From: Epiperipatus broadwayi
Lineage: Eukaryota; Onychophora; Udeonychophora; Euonychophora; Peripatidae
Direction of reading: 5' to 3'
Assembly: GCA_028023455.1 (NCBI GenBank)
Contig: JAQFVV010000013.1
Span: 4,900,001-4,964,000 of the forward strand
Length of the DNA stretch: 64,000 bases
This document shows, piece by piece, positions 35,880-47,121 of the stretch; position 1 is the stretch's first letter, and the number at the start of each line of letters is the position of its first letter. A program made the translations under genes and the position numbers. The notes under the pieces were generated by a model that worked only from the letters and a program-made list of their open reading frames with translations, did no database searches and was not told the origin of the DNA.

Positions 35880-38529
35880 GATGGTTATTTTGACAAATTA
35901 TTTGTATGGAAACAAGATTACGACTTCCCACTTGGTATCTTCTTCAGTTTGTTGAAAATAATGATAATAAATCTAAAGTAGTAAATGTACAGCACATCTT
36001 CCTAGATACTATTTTATGGTAAATATGAATAAAGTTTATACAGGAATTATATCCTATTTACATCATAAAGATTAACTAAAAAGAAACTCTAAGGGTGATG
36101 ATAAGTCAGAAGTGTTGAAGTTTTTAAAAAAAAATTTCTGTAAAAGAAACCCAAAATCAGCATCATAACGAGTCAAATATAGAGACAAAAAAATCTTTGT
36201 GTGATATATAAGGGTGTATTAGTGTCTCACGAACTGTTTGTATAATAGGCACAAGTTTCATCTTTAACTTTCTCTCTGTTTCTGGAGATTAAGATTTGTG
36301 ATAGATTGCTAATGATGACAACCGATCCTAAGTAAAAAAAAAAAAAAACTGCAAAAAATACATGTGCTCAACAATCCTCTTTTGCACTTGTTATGTTTAT
36401 AAAAACTCAGAATAAACACTCTCATAAATATTTCATTCAACTTATATATAAAATATATTTATATATATTTACACTAATAGCTGATATATTATTAACATGA
36501 TACCATTGACTGTATATAAAGTGCAATTGCTGTACAACTATTGAAGTAAAAGATTACAGGCACCCTTCTAAGTGTAGTTAACACTTCCTGCTGTACCACA
36601 ACAGCTTGCATTGTGTCAGGCTTAGTATCTAGCAATTTCCAGTTCAATGTGAACTTGCCTCATTATTTTACTATAAGAACAAGGTATGTAGTGTAGTTCA
36701 GCCATGGTAGTTATTTGGTTATCTTTTTCTATATCCAAATGGATTGACAATTTATATCCAGATCTCTGCCCTTAATGAAAGCAATTGGATTCACTGAGCA
36801 TCTTTACCAAATATTGGTATGTTTCTGCCATTGACTAAATTCAATGTATACATATATTTCTTAGTCTGCAGCAATGAAGCTGAATCTGAATTGAATCTGG
36901 ACAAGTCCATTACTTGAAGGTAAGATGAGTGAGAAACCTTTAATAACTGATAATGATGGTCAGAACTCAACAACTTTTGGTGACAAAAAGCATTTATTTT
37001 TATATTGTATTGTTTTCTGAATGTCCTCATTTTCATTTATAGTTTCTAACTCAGTCTGAACACAAGAAATTGGGATTTTATAATGTACAATCATGTACCA
37101 AATTAATGTGAAGAAAGATAAATGTCAATAGGTGCACTTGTAAATCATGCAACTCTTTTATTATTAGTAACTCTCCTTTTTTCTTGAAAAATATTCAATA
37201 ATTAATAACCATAATTCTAAGATAGTATCATAAAATATATATTAATATTGTATAGTATAAATATATAGATATATAGGCAAATTATAAATATTAATAGATA
37301 GTCTGATGCCAATAATAAATCTCATTTTTATAGAATTAACTATTTTGTTCATGGAATATTTTAATAATAAAAGTTTGACCAAATAAAGTGACAAAAATAT
37401 TTATTTTACTAACACAATTTATTTTTGGAGTTTAATAAATTCATTTAAATCAAATTTTCTCAATTTTGAAAAAAATACAAGAATCTATTTATTTTAGAAC
37501 TTTCATTTCAAATTTTTATCCAAAATAATTTCACTGAGTCTACTGGTCAAGTCAGCTTCAGGCTTTCTCAATTCATTTCTTGTTGCTGGGGTTTACTTGA
37601 TGAAAACAATTCCTTGGGTTGACTTTGCTTTTACAGTAAAGATTTTAATAAGAGTGCAGATATTATTTACAGAAAGCCTGATGAATCTAGTTTTTTGGCT
37701 TCTTACTCAAATATATTACAATAATTGATTAGTATTTTCTTCAAGTTACATAAAACCCTTTTTCTATTCAGAGCTGGCTAATATTTATTAAAAGAAATGG
37801 TTAATTCTTTTACCACATTTATAGAGATGATAATAAAGAAATTAAGTCATCATTTCCTTGTTTATTTCTCTTTCAGAATCCAGAATAAATTAACTCTATT
37901 AATATGAGGAACATGTGGCCATTTGTTTGGAAATGGTGTTAGTAGTTTCTTCCACTTTAAATAATCTTTCTGCATAAACTTTGATGTTATTTTTCTGGTA
38001 TATAAGCTCAATGAATAATCTAAAAAATCAGTATTTTTCAGTAGGCAGTGAAGTTCAAAGTAATTGAATTTAGCATCCATGTGCTTAATGGATATAGTTC
38101 TTTGTTAACTGGTTTCACTTGCATTTGTAAGACTTCTTCAAAAAGATTTTTGAAATAAATAAAAAACTCATTTTTTGTCTAGCTTATAAAGATTCCAGAT
38201 TATTTTAAAAATAATAATTGTATAATAATTATTAATAAACAAAATATACATGATTACATTTTTATTTTATATGAATCGGTTTTATTTTAAAAAATAGAAG
38301 TTAACAAATTTTAGGTAAAGATAACAAAGAAAACAACAGCCTATGTGATGACTATGCCCACTAATGCTTTTTCAGACACTGTATTAAGTAATTTTGATAT
38401 ATTCTAAAAATTATAAATGGAATTTTAATTTTTAAAGTAGGATTTTATAGATTTAACAGGGCATTACATACATTTATTCCCATTTTAAAAATAAATTTCA
38501 GTCAAGGAAAATCTCATTGATTTTCTGGA
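35880..38529. other. Mostly unrecognised; weak retro-like and ribozyme-like traces
   Basis: At 35915-35950 (minus) CUGAAGA...GGGAAGUC resembles a dead hammerhead core. A minus open stretch at 36791-37036 ends VNGRNIPIFGK, which faintly resembles a gypsy protease segment but cannot be confirmed. Minus 37862-38080 has no domain. The rest is A+T-rich. Confidence 0.3.
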
Positions 38530-39079
38530 GTTTCTTGCCTGGCTGCTTTCTGCCCAATGTCAAATGATAAAGTTTTTTTGCATTGGGACTAGTCCATTAG
38601 CTGGGCATGCAGCTTGATGGTGTTGTTTATGTGCAAAAACACATAAAAATGCCATTTAGGCAGCCATCCATACTTTTGAAAGCCGTGTTTATGTTAATAC
38701 AACCTGTATTAGACAGTGCAGGCTGCCTTATGGCATTATACTGAAATAATACAGCCTGCTTTGTGCTTCACAAAACACTTTATGTGAATTTACACACTTC
38801 ACAATTTGCTACCATCTTGTTTGAGGGTGTGTGTATTTCAAGTGTCCTAAATTTCTTCATTCTAAATAAAAAAAAAAACATTTTGTCATTGAAAATCACG
38901 CAATTTGACTTACCAATAATTATCAGACCATTCATACCCTTCCATACACCAATTTTAAAGGGCAAAACCTTGGCAAAGGGTAGGGCTGAACATGATTTGG
39001 AGGAGGTCATGTGTAAAGTTAACGTATTCACGATAACCCTAGATGAGACAAACAAAATGTTGCAGACCAACAAGCATCT

Positions 39080-39760
39080 ATTGAGATTCTTTATCAACAA
39101 CAGAAGCTGATGTGGTGGCATTTCTGCAAAGAAAGAAGGTGCTCCCAGATGCAAAGACATGCAAGTGTGGAGGCTCCATGAAAATTTACATCAGCAAAAT
39201 AACAAGTCAATTCTGATGCATCCCGGTCATGCAATCGAAGGTGTTGTATTAGAAAGTTGACTTAGTTTGAAGTTTCCAGATTACTGGTTTTGAAAGTGAT
39301 ACATCTTATTTATTACTGGAGCTGCAAACAGCTGACAATCAAAGGGATCTGGACATCTGCTAGAATGCTGTGCTGGAGTGCAACAATGGTCTGTGAGAGC
39401 TGTGCCATGAGAACCTGGCATCCTGACCTTGCCATCAAATTGGCAGCCCCAGTTTGATAGTTGAGGTTGATGAGACTATGTTTAACCAGTAAAAAAAACC
39501 ACCAGGGAAGGGTACTTCAACCACAGCTACAATTTTGTGAACCCTATCACAGGCATGCACACACAAAATGTTGAGCATTTTTGGGAACTACTAAAGTGGT
39601 CAACCGAAAACAACACGGAACTGCCAGAAAATTTCTGGACAACTACCTGGAAAAGTTTATGTGGTGCCATCTGCACAATGATGAAGACCTCTTCCTGGCC
39701 ATCCTCTCAGAGATCCATAGGAGCAAATTTTGTTGAATTCTTTAATTTAAGCGTAACTCA
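39080..39760 (+). pseudogene. Merlin (IS1595/ISXO2-like) DNA transposase relic
   Basis: Plus-strand pieces in three frames follow the order of a Merlin transposase. VVAFLQRKKVL and a CKCGGSMK zinc-ribbon half lie at about 39110-39185. Next is the first catalytic Asp block IVEVDETMF at about 39456-39482. VNPITGMHTQNVEHFW follows at about 39535-39585; the His-Thr-x-x-(E) region in the family reads 'GxHTNxIE', so the third acidic residue is E here. The C-terminal block EKFMW...DEDLFLAIL is at about 39650-39700. At least three frameshifts and a stop after the DE block, plus a missing central part, make it inactive. Terminal repeats were not found. Confidence 0.65.
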
Positions 39761-39769
39761 AAGTTTAAA

Positions 39770-40208
39770 AAATCAAAAGTTGGTCTTCTTTTTTATTTGG
39801 TATTTCTTTGTTATTAATAATAACAAAATCATTTAAAAAGTCAAAAGTTTGTCTTATTTTCTTTTTTGTGTGTATGTGTTTAAGGGATGGGGAGGGCAAA
39901 ATGTGTTTGAAAAAAAAAGTTTGAAATAACACAATCAAAAGTTTCAAAAGACAAAAGTATTGTGTGTTATTGTTTGCAATATGAAAAATTATTCAGTGTT
40001 GTGAGAAATGAAATGTACTAAAAACTTTTTTTAAAAAAAAAATTAAAAAAAGTAAAAAAAAATTCATTCAAAGATGTATATTGGAAAGAAAATTAAAAAA
40101 AAAACAAAAATAAAATTCATTCAAAAAAGCAATATTCGCAAGAAACAAACAAACAAAAGAAACGGCTGGCCTGGTAACATTACTGATTTTATGCACTGTG
40201 ACTTCTCC
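39770..40208. other. Homopolymer-rich DNA, then left flank of the LTR insertion
   Basis: Poly-A runs and two copies of an AAATTCATTCAAA word at about 40055 and 40110. The last 70 bp before 40213 are probably the continuation of the LINE 3' region that resumes at 49704, since the LTR element separates them cleanly with a TTAT duplication. Confidence 0.4.
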
Positions 40209-40212
40209 TTAT

Positions 40213-43200
40213 TGTAATGGTCAGAAAACGTGTGACTCGTAAACATAGTGCAGAATTCGACCACCATACAGAACAGCAGCACCATTGAGTAGCGAAGCCA
40301 CCCGTGGTACTGAGTTCGAACATAGTTTATCGGTTCCACAATACAATCCACGAAACAACGCATCTGATGCGACATTAGTAAATATTTCCTTAGGCACGGT
40401 GGTCAGGGATATGCAAGAGACTCATGATTTTATTCTCGAGTTAGCCAATAATCAAACTAATATTAATTAAACATTCATATTTACATAATCGAGGAAATAT
40501 TATATAGAATGGGTATCGAATAAATGAAACGTAACTGCAGACATATAGTTTGAAATTATTTATTAATACATTTTAACAAAACATTGACTAATAATATTTT
40601 AGGGATTGAAAGCTTCAGTAGCGGAATATGCGACATGATTATATTTTAAAGAGTACATTTATTTTTTTAGACATTATTTTATATTGAGGATTTCAGTAGC
40701 GGTATTTCGGATACTGTAATGTTTACAAAAGGAATACATTTATTTGAAAGCGTAATCTAGCTACCTAAAATTCTCAAGTAAGTATTTCTAATGCATGCCT
40801 TGGGGTATTTACACCTTTGCAAGGCAAGAGTCTAAAGTATGGGTTATAAGAGTAATGGCAGACATATATTTATTTAATTAAAATATTTATTTATAACTAA
40901 GGGCAAACATTTATTTGAGAGTGAATTATGAAGATAATGCAAAGGCGGAGTGATATATAGAATAATAAAACTAAGTAAAGGAACACGTGGTACGCTTTAG
41001 AAAGGCGATATGGAGTGGCAGTATATTGAAACTGCAATGCCGCGAATGGGTTTATAAGAGTATCGGGCTGGTCTCTGCCATGGCCCGACGAAGTAAGGTG
41101 TCACATAAGCATAACCAGGGACAAGCGGTACGTGTCGCAATTTGCCAGCTGGCTGCATGACAGGTCAAATCCTACGGGAGCATTTATTATGTCCGCTTGT
41201 GTAGGACGATGGGGGTTAATTTCAACCCTGAAGAATCCGGAATATTTACGGCGGAATAGATCATCGCGTCTCTAAAACGTAACACATGTATACTGTATAA
41301 ACGATTATGATGAGATTTCAACAGATTTCTAACTTGGTCCTACATTATCAACATTTATTAAAGAACGTTGGCGACTCTCAAAGAAATGTAATTTTCTGGA
41401 ATTATTCATGATGATTTAGTAAATATAAAACATATATATAAATTGGGAATTATTATAACTAATACGTCAGCCATTTGCGAAGTTGTAGACCCCTACATTA
41501 CAATAAATGAAGCATTGAATGCGTGTCGATTTATATGAAAGTTAAGTTATTAAAGAAAGTAAATATTAATGAAAATTTGACACGCATTCATTGTTTTAAA
41601 TGATCATCGATTTAAACTTTGAAAATAGAGACAATTGTGAGCATGCAATAATTAAATAATAAATATAGATAAAATGTAGATTTTAGAAATACGCACCCCA
41701 GATAGAGTGAGGTAAGCTAGATTAGTAGAGAAATTTACACATTACATTATTCAATTTAGTTATACAAATGGTAGTTTTTACATTTTACAATTTAGATAAG
41801 TAATATGAAGAAGAGCTATAGCATGTTATTAGAGTACTCTAGAGTTTGAACACAGACAGGTACCTGTTTTATAAGAAGTTTCCTTATTCCATGAGTTTAG
41901 CAGCAAAAAGTTCACGAGTGGCAAGTCTTTCTTGTATTTAGATATTTCATTTAATTTCATGGCAGCAGCAGCTTTTTCATTTATTTCAGGCAGCAGATCT
42001 TCATGGTGAATTTATGACGGGCAATGGAAAGTTCAGCATCCGATAAGCCATCTCCCGATGGAGAATAATCTAGGTGCTTTACTCGGTCATACCTTGGCAG
42101 GAACAAATTATTTTTATATTTTTGGAGACTCTCAGTGATCGAGAGCAAAGCTAAAGTTTAAGTGAATGTCTCCAGCAAGTCTAAGATGGCCTCTTTTCTT
42201 ATCTTGATCTTTCACATTTTTGTGAAGATATTTTTAGGTTCTACTTAATCTACCCTGAGGATAATCAATGCATTTTGTTGGTTTTTAATTAAAGAAAGCT
42301 GCCGTTCTATTGTTTACATTTTACATTTACTAATTAATTTTGGGGAATTTTTCTTTAATTAATCTATTATCTATCACTGACCGATGCTTTTAAATTTCAA
42401 AAACAAAAAGGGAACATAAGATTATTTTAACTTTTAATTAAATATTACATCAGATATTTTTAGAATTATTATTAAATGAAATTTAAACAAAGCAATAAAT
42501 ACGAACTTTATAATCCAAAATAAATGATTAAAATTATACAAAATTATATAACTAAAAGAAATCTAAATTATATTATTTTATCCCTATTTATTGCGTTTAA
42601 TTTGAGATCGAAATGTGTGCGTGTTCATGCTGAATTCTACATATATTTATACGTTTTTGATATTGCTACTGTGACAATCAGATGATGTATGTTGATTTAA
42701 CCCAGTTCGAATACTAGGCAAAAGTACCTCGAGGCCACCCATATGCGAGATATTAAACCAAGAATACTATGACCTCTGCCCTATTCGTCTAGTCTCGAAG
42801 CTATCATGAACCGAACAACACTATCTGAGACACGCATAGATATTTTCTTACCGAGCCACGAGCTTAGCATCAGCGGGAGACATGGACAGAACCACCTATG
42901 GAGCTAAATAGTTAAATGTGCAAAAATACTTAGAAATATGTGTTTTGCGTGCCTGGATCATTTAAAAGTAAAACAAAGCATTGAAAGATAACTAGCAAAC
43001 TCAAGCTTTTTAGTTAAATAAATATCTTTAATAAATGACATTTGAAATATTATTAATAATTTAATGGCCTTCGCTATTCCCCTAAATTAATGAATAACTA
43101 ATGAGACAATGAAAACCAGATTAATATGCTTGCGGTCTAAATCTTTCCTTCCCAGTTTTATTAAACATTGTCAACTCGAATCTGCTCGATAAAGTGCAAT

Positions 43201-44850
43201 AATAAAAATCTTTCGCAAAGCAGTTTCTAATTGCTTTGCGCTAAAACAGAGTTTAAAATGATTTAAGATGTATATCACTAAATCTGACATATGTAAGAAG
43301 CTAATGGCGGACAAAAGAAGCGTTATCGAGGAGATCAAGTTGGCAAACAAAAAAAGGAAACTTACTCGTACTAAATTTTACAAGTATGAATAAAACTGGA
43401 AAGGGATTTTTATATGAACAATTAACTAATAAACTTAACCACAATAGAATTAAAATATTTACACATGGGAGTAATGAAGAATAGCGAAGGAAAAAGGGTT
43501 AAATATCTAGATAGATGATCACATATACATATATCTAACTAGTCTAATAAAAATAGTTACATTATAAATATCATTAAACACACATTTCATAAATATTCAA
43601 GGAAGCAATTATAAAAAGTATGGACACAAAAAGGGTAGCATAATAAATAGTTCATGAGGAGAGATATGATTACCGTCCTTATTCCTTGGTCATGTTCCAT
43701 CGACAGGCGTAGCTTGATCCGATCTGATGAGATGTGTTTGTCCGGACAAGGAAAGTGGAAATCGGTAGCATGGTTTCACAAAAAGTCCTCCAGACACGGC
43801 ACAGAGTTCAGATGACGATTGAGTAAATACTACGGCATTTTTCTGGTATTGAGGAACCCTCGGCGGTAGACAAAGTTATTTATTTGCCTAGCCAAGCATG
43901 GTAGACTCCATCGAATTCATATAATAAAATCACAACAGGCAACAGCAAAATTTCTAAAGTTCTCCACGGAGCAATCTGACAGCCCGCAAGAATACTCTGA
44001 ATGAATAATCTTTTCCAAAAGGAAAATCTGAATGACTGATCTTTTCCAAAAGGAAAATCTGAAATGAACTTTTTCCAAAAGGAAACTCTGATTGCCTAAT
44101 CTTTTGTTCTCCCTTTTATTTATACCCTCTCTGTCAGCTACCTTCTATTGTTTGTATGATCTGAGATCTTGATAAGCCTCCCCATGCTCCTTTGTTTCAA
44201 AGTAACATTTTCTAAAAATAACTTTTACTTTTTTACTCTAAATTTCTTTCTTTAAACTTTGGGATTTTATTAATTAAAAAAAGAAAGAGAAGGCCATCTT
44301 TAATTTGACTTGAATGGGCTTAACTAATTAAAAATATACATTCTTTTAGAAAATGTTGGTGGGCTTATCTCAAAATCAAATCATACTAAATATTTGAACA
44401 AGATTTAAAAGTAAAATACATTCTTATTTCTTTTAATAAAATAAGCATTTTATTTCAGCAGAATTTTGCATTAACTCATATATATATGCTTGACGTATAT
44501 ATATGTTTGACTAAACGGTTTTCACAAGTAATATTTTTAACAGCAATTTAATGTTACAATGGAATTTATTTAAAAGAAAATATTTAAAAGCAAATACAAA
44601 TTTAATAAACGTAATTAATTTTAGCTGTAATGCAAAACCCTGCTGATATTGGACTATAAACTTAATTTAGGTTTACAATATTAATCAAGTTTATAGGAAG
44701 ATGTGAAGCATGGATTGGACTTCAGATCCATTGCTTCACTACACACACAACTCGATACCAAAAGTTTAAATTTGGGCGGGATAGACCGGTCAGTGAGAGA
44801 CGACAGAAAAAGGTGAAACTTAAAATTCGAATACGAATCTTACTGTTTCA
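40213..44850 (-). repeat. 3' LTR (left copy), interrupted by a nested solo LTR
   Basis: Starts TGTAATGGTCAG and ends CTTACTGTTTCA on the plus strand. Colinear with 47122-49699 except for a 2069-bp insertion at 42670-44738 plus its 4-bp duplication. Contains a 12-bp inverted repeat TGAATGCGTGTC/GACACGCATTCA (about 41517-41593) and a second one, AAGATTCG/CGAATCTT-like, 15 bp from the right end. Confidence 0.85.
42670..44738 (+). mobile_element. Nested solo LTR, 2.07 kb
   Basis: Begins TGTGACAATC and ends CCATTGCTTCA, flanked by CTAC at 42666-42669 and 44739-44742. The uninterrupted sequence at 49588 shows the empty site. It is the same family as 22254-25137: shared start words GTATGTT and AAAAGTACCTCG, a TATA-like TTTATACCC near 44118, and the same terminal block. 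It includes a threefold near-repeat of TTTTCCAAAAGGAAA-type words at 44005-44095. No coding region. Confidence 0.85.
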
Positions 44851-44870
44851 TTTCCCAGTACTTCCCGTGA
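44851..44870 (-). promoter_or_regulatory. Polypurine-rich tract before the 3' LTR
   Basis: The minus strand reads CGGGAAGTACTGGGAAA directly before the LTR start TGAAACAG; position and purine bias fit a polypurine tract, though two pyrimidines interrupt it. Confidence 0.5.
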
Positions 44871-45322
44871 ACAATTAAGGAAGGACAAAAGGAGGCAAGA
44901 AAGAAAAAAATTTTACATTACATAATTTAAATACAAAAAAAAATTATTATTATTATTTTTTTACAGATATATTGAAATATAGAAAGCAGAGATTACATGA
45001 AGCAACGAACAATTTATATACCCGGATCTAGAATTTATAGTTTAATTAAAATGGCCTAATTTGGCCGTGTCTGGTTAAAATCATAGTAATAATTAGTTAA
45101 ACTGAATATATATATATAAAAAAAATTCTTAGAATAGGATTAGTTAGTATAATATAAAAAAAATTTTTAAGAGTAATAGTAATTAAAACAATAATATATA
45201 TAATAAAATTTCTATCTAAAACCCTATTTGACTAAAGTACAATCCATTCAACCAAGTTCATTATATCAAGTTCATTTTAATATTTTCATATACGTTTAAT
45301 CCGTCCTAATAGTCTAATATTT

Positions 45323-46450
45323 TTACAACCCCGGGTCAGGTGGATAATACCGATCTCTCGTCATCGATGACTGCGGCCTTGGGTTTTCTAATCGTTGCCT
45401 TTTATCGGGTGGTTCTTTGGCCCAATGGTTCAAATCCAAGGTAGTGAGAAATTCAATCATTTCTTCGATGTCTTTTATCCGACTACCTGCCATTAATTGT
45501 TGGATGGTTAGCGGCATACTACGCTGGATGGTCCCTATGATGTGTGAATCCGAAAAGGCGAACGTTGTAAGGGATTTAAACCGGTTCGCTTGGCGGAGGA
45601 AAAACTGTGTGTGCATTTCTTGGGGTATCGTCCCATATTTTTCCTGGCAGAGCGTATGGTAGATATTGCTTTGACGCTCGTGGCTCCAGTAATGCTTCAT
45701 TAATGCATCTTTGTATTTTTCTATGGTTTTAGGCTTCCATCTCACCATATTCCACCAGTCCTTGGCAGATCCCTGTAGATGGTAACTGGCTATCGCTATC
45801 TGCTCATCTGGCCCTGTCTTATGAACTTGGAAGAACTTTTGCAAGCTCTCTAAGTGGGCTTGAGGATTTTCTCCTATCTCCCCTCTAAAGATTTTGATGT
45901 GGATCATCTTGGCTAAATAGCTTTGGTGTCCAGTGTCCATCTTCATCTCTTCTTTAATGCTGCTTTCCTTCTCTGGTTCTTGTGGGCCTTCATCGGCTGG
46001 AATGAGGTTTCTTTGCTCATCACACTTTTTCATATTTACTACACTACCTGCTTGCCCTTCTACTATCATCGGTTCATCTGATCTCTCTGACTTCCTTTCC
46101 TTTTCCATATCTTTAATCTCTTCTTCCTTTTTACTAGCTGGGGATATTCCAAAATGTTCCTTTATGGCTTCTAACTCTCTCCACATAATGTCTTTAAATT
46201 CCTGATATTCTCTAACTCTTCTCTTTTCTTCTTCTTGTCTCTGTTTTGATTCTTCATCTCTTCTTTTTCTCATTTCCTCCTCATACATTTTCTTCATTTC
46301 TTGCATATTCTGTCTGAGTATTTCCTCAATGAACTTGAAATTAAAGTCCATTGATCCTCTGTATTGTTGCGGAGCTTCCCTTCGCTCGGGTGTCGACTCC
46401 AAAGCTTCAGATAAATCTTCTTGCTGTATATCAATATTTTCTGATTCCAT
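45323..46450 (-). CDS. gag: Retrotransposon Gag polyprotein, intact, 375 aa
   Basis: Structural capsid protein of a Ty3-type LTR retrotransposon; Gag assembles the particle that packages element RNA. The start Met is the first ATG after the primer-binding site. Residues about 55-120 are extremely Glu/Lys/Arg-rich (EEMRKRRDEE, QEEEKRR) and predicted coiled coil. About 120-185 are charged linker. About 185-335 match the Retrotrans_gag capsid fold: MIHIKIFRGEIGENPQAHL, ASYHLQGSAKDWWNMV and TIEKYKDALMKHYW correspond to its 'FxG', 'LxGxAxxWW' and 'tWxxfxxxl' blocks. A basic Pro-rich tail ends PPDPGL. There is no CCHC zinc knuckle, protease or pol downstream, and no frameshift or stop inside. It is the only long intact gene of the window, which suggests a young element or selection on gag. 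Confidence 0.9.
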   Translation of the reverse strand: MESENIDIQQEDLSEALESTPERREAPQQYRGSMDFNFKFIEEILRQNMQEMKKMYEEEMRKRRDEESKQRQEEEKRRVREYQEFKDIMWRELEAIKEHFGISPASKKEEEIKDMEKERKSERSDEPMIVEGQAGSVVNMKKCDEQRNLIPADEGPQEPEKESSIKEEMKMDTGHQSYLAKMIHIKIFRGEIGENPQAHLESLQKFFQVHKTGPDEQIAIASYHLQGSAKDWWNMVRWKPKTIEKYKDALMKHYWSHERQSNIYHTLCQEKYGTIPQEMHTQFFLRQANRFKSLTTFAFSDSHIIGTIQRSMPLTIQQLMAGSRIKDIEEMIEFLTTLDLNHWAKEPPDKRQRLENPRPQSSMTRDRYYPPDPGL

Positions 46451-47076
46451 TTTCTTAATATGATTTATTTATTTTATACTACTAGCATTTGACTACTCCC
46501 CACCGGTATATTGGCCCTATAACACTCTTTCGCTGCCCTCACCTACTCTACATTGCCCTATCTCTATATTGCTGCGTTTAACATATTTAACATATATATT
46601 ATAGCGAACTACTGGTTACGCGTATAATAAGCTACTGCTGTCTATGATATATATATTTGTACTTTAACAAAATATTTACTATTAACATATATAACAAGCT
46701 TCTGCTGTCTATGCTATATATATAACGGTGTTTTAATAAAAAAAATTCAATGCTACTTGCTTTCTCATTTAACGACTGATTACTTTTTTTTTCTTGACAT
46801 ATATATATAAAGCAAAATATTTCATTAGATCCGAGTATTTTCGTTCCTTCTTAAATTACACACACATCCCTGCTTTCCTTAAATTTGTTATTACGCCTGC
46901 TGTCCTTTCATTCACTCGACCCACATTATTTCACTCGATTTATTTTTTTTCATTATTTTTATCAAAACAAAATCGTATATATATAGAATAATTAGCTAAC
47001 TCGAGTAACGAACGCTAAAAGAAATTTATATGCGTTATATTTTGCTCAGGGTATATATGGGTTTTTTGTATCGAAA

Positions 47077-47097
47077 GCTCCACGTTGGAAAGCGCCA
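47077..47097 (-). promoter_or_regulatory. Primer-binding site
   Basis: The minus strand reads TGGCGCTTTCCAACGTGG, 24 nt inside the 5' LTR end (TTACA). It resembles the TGGCGCCCAACGTGG type of Ty3 primer-binding site with a few extra bases. The 24-nt offset, containing a T-run, is longer than usual. Confidence 0.65.
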
Positions 47098-47121
47098 AAC
47101 GCTAAAAAAAAAATTTAACTA

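Noticed and set aside
36791-37036. Minus frame ending VNGRNIPIFGK as a gypsy protease piece
   Set aside because: The resemblance is short, lacks a catalytic DTG/DSG, and no neighbouring pol sequence was found.
38763-39160. 115- and 126-codon overlapping frames on both strands
   Set aside because: No domain; the plus-strand frame only touches the Merlin relic, which continues in another frame.
40213-44850. Reading the left LTR as a single 4.6-kb LTR
   Set aside because: The other two copies lack 42670-44738, which has its own TG...CA ends and CTAC duplication; it is a nested solo LTR.
45417-46205. Plus-strand open frames opposite the gag gene
   Set aside because: Shadows of the intact minus-strand gag; no domain of their own.
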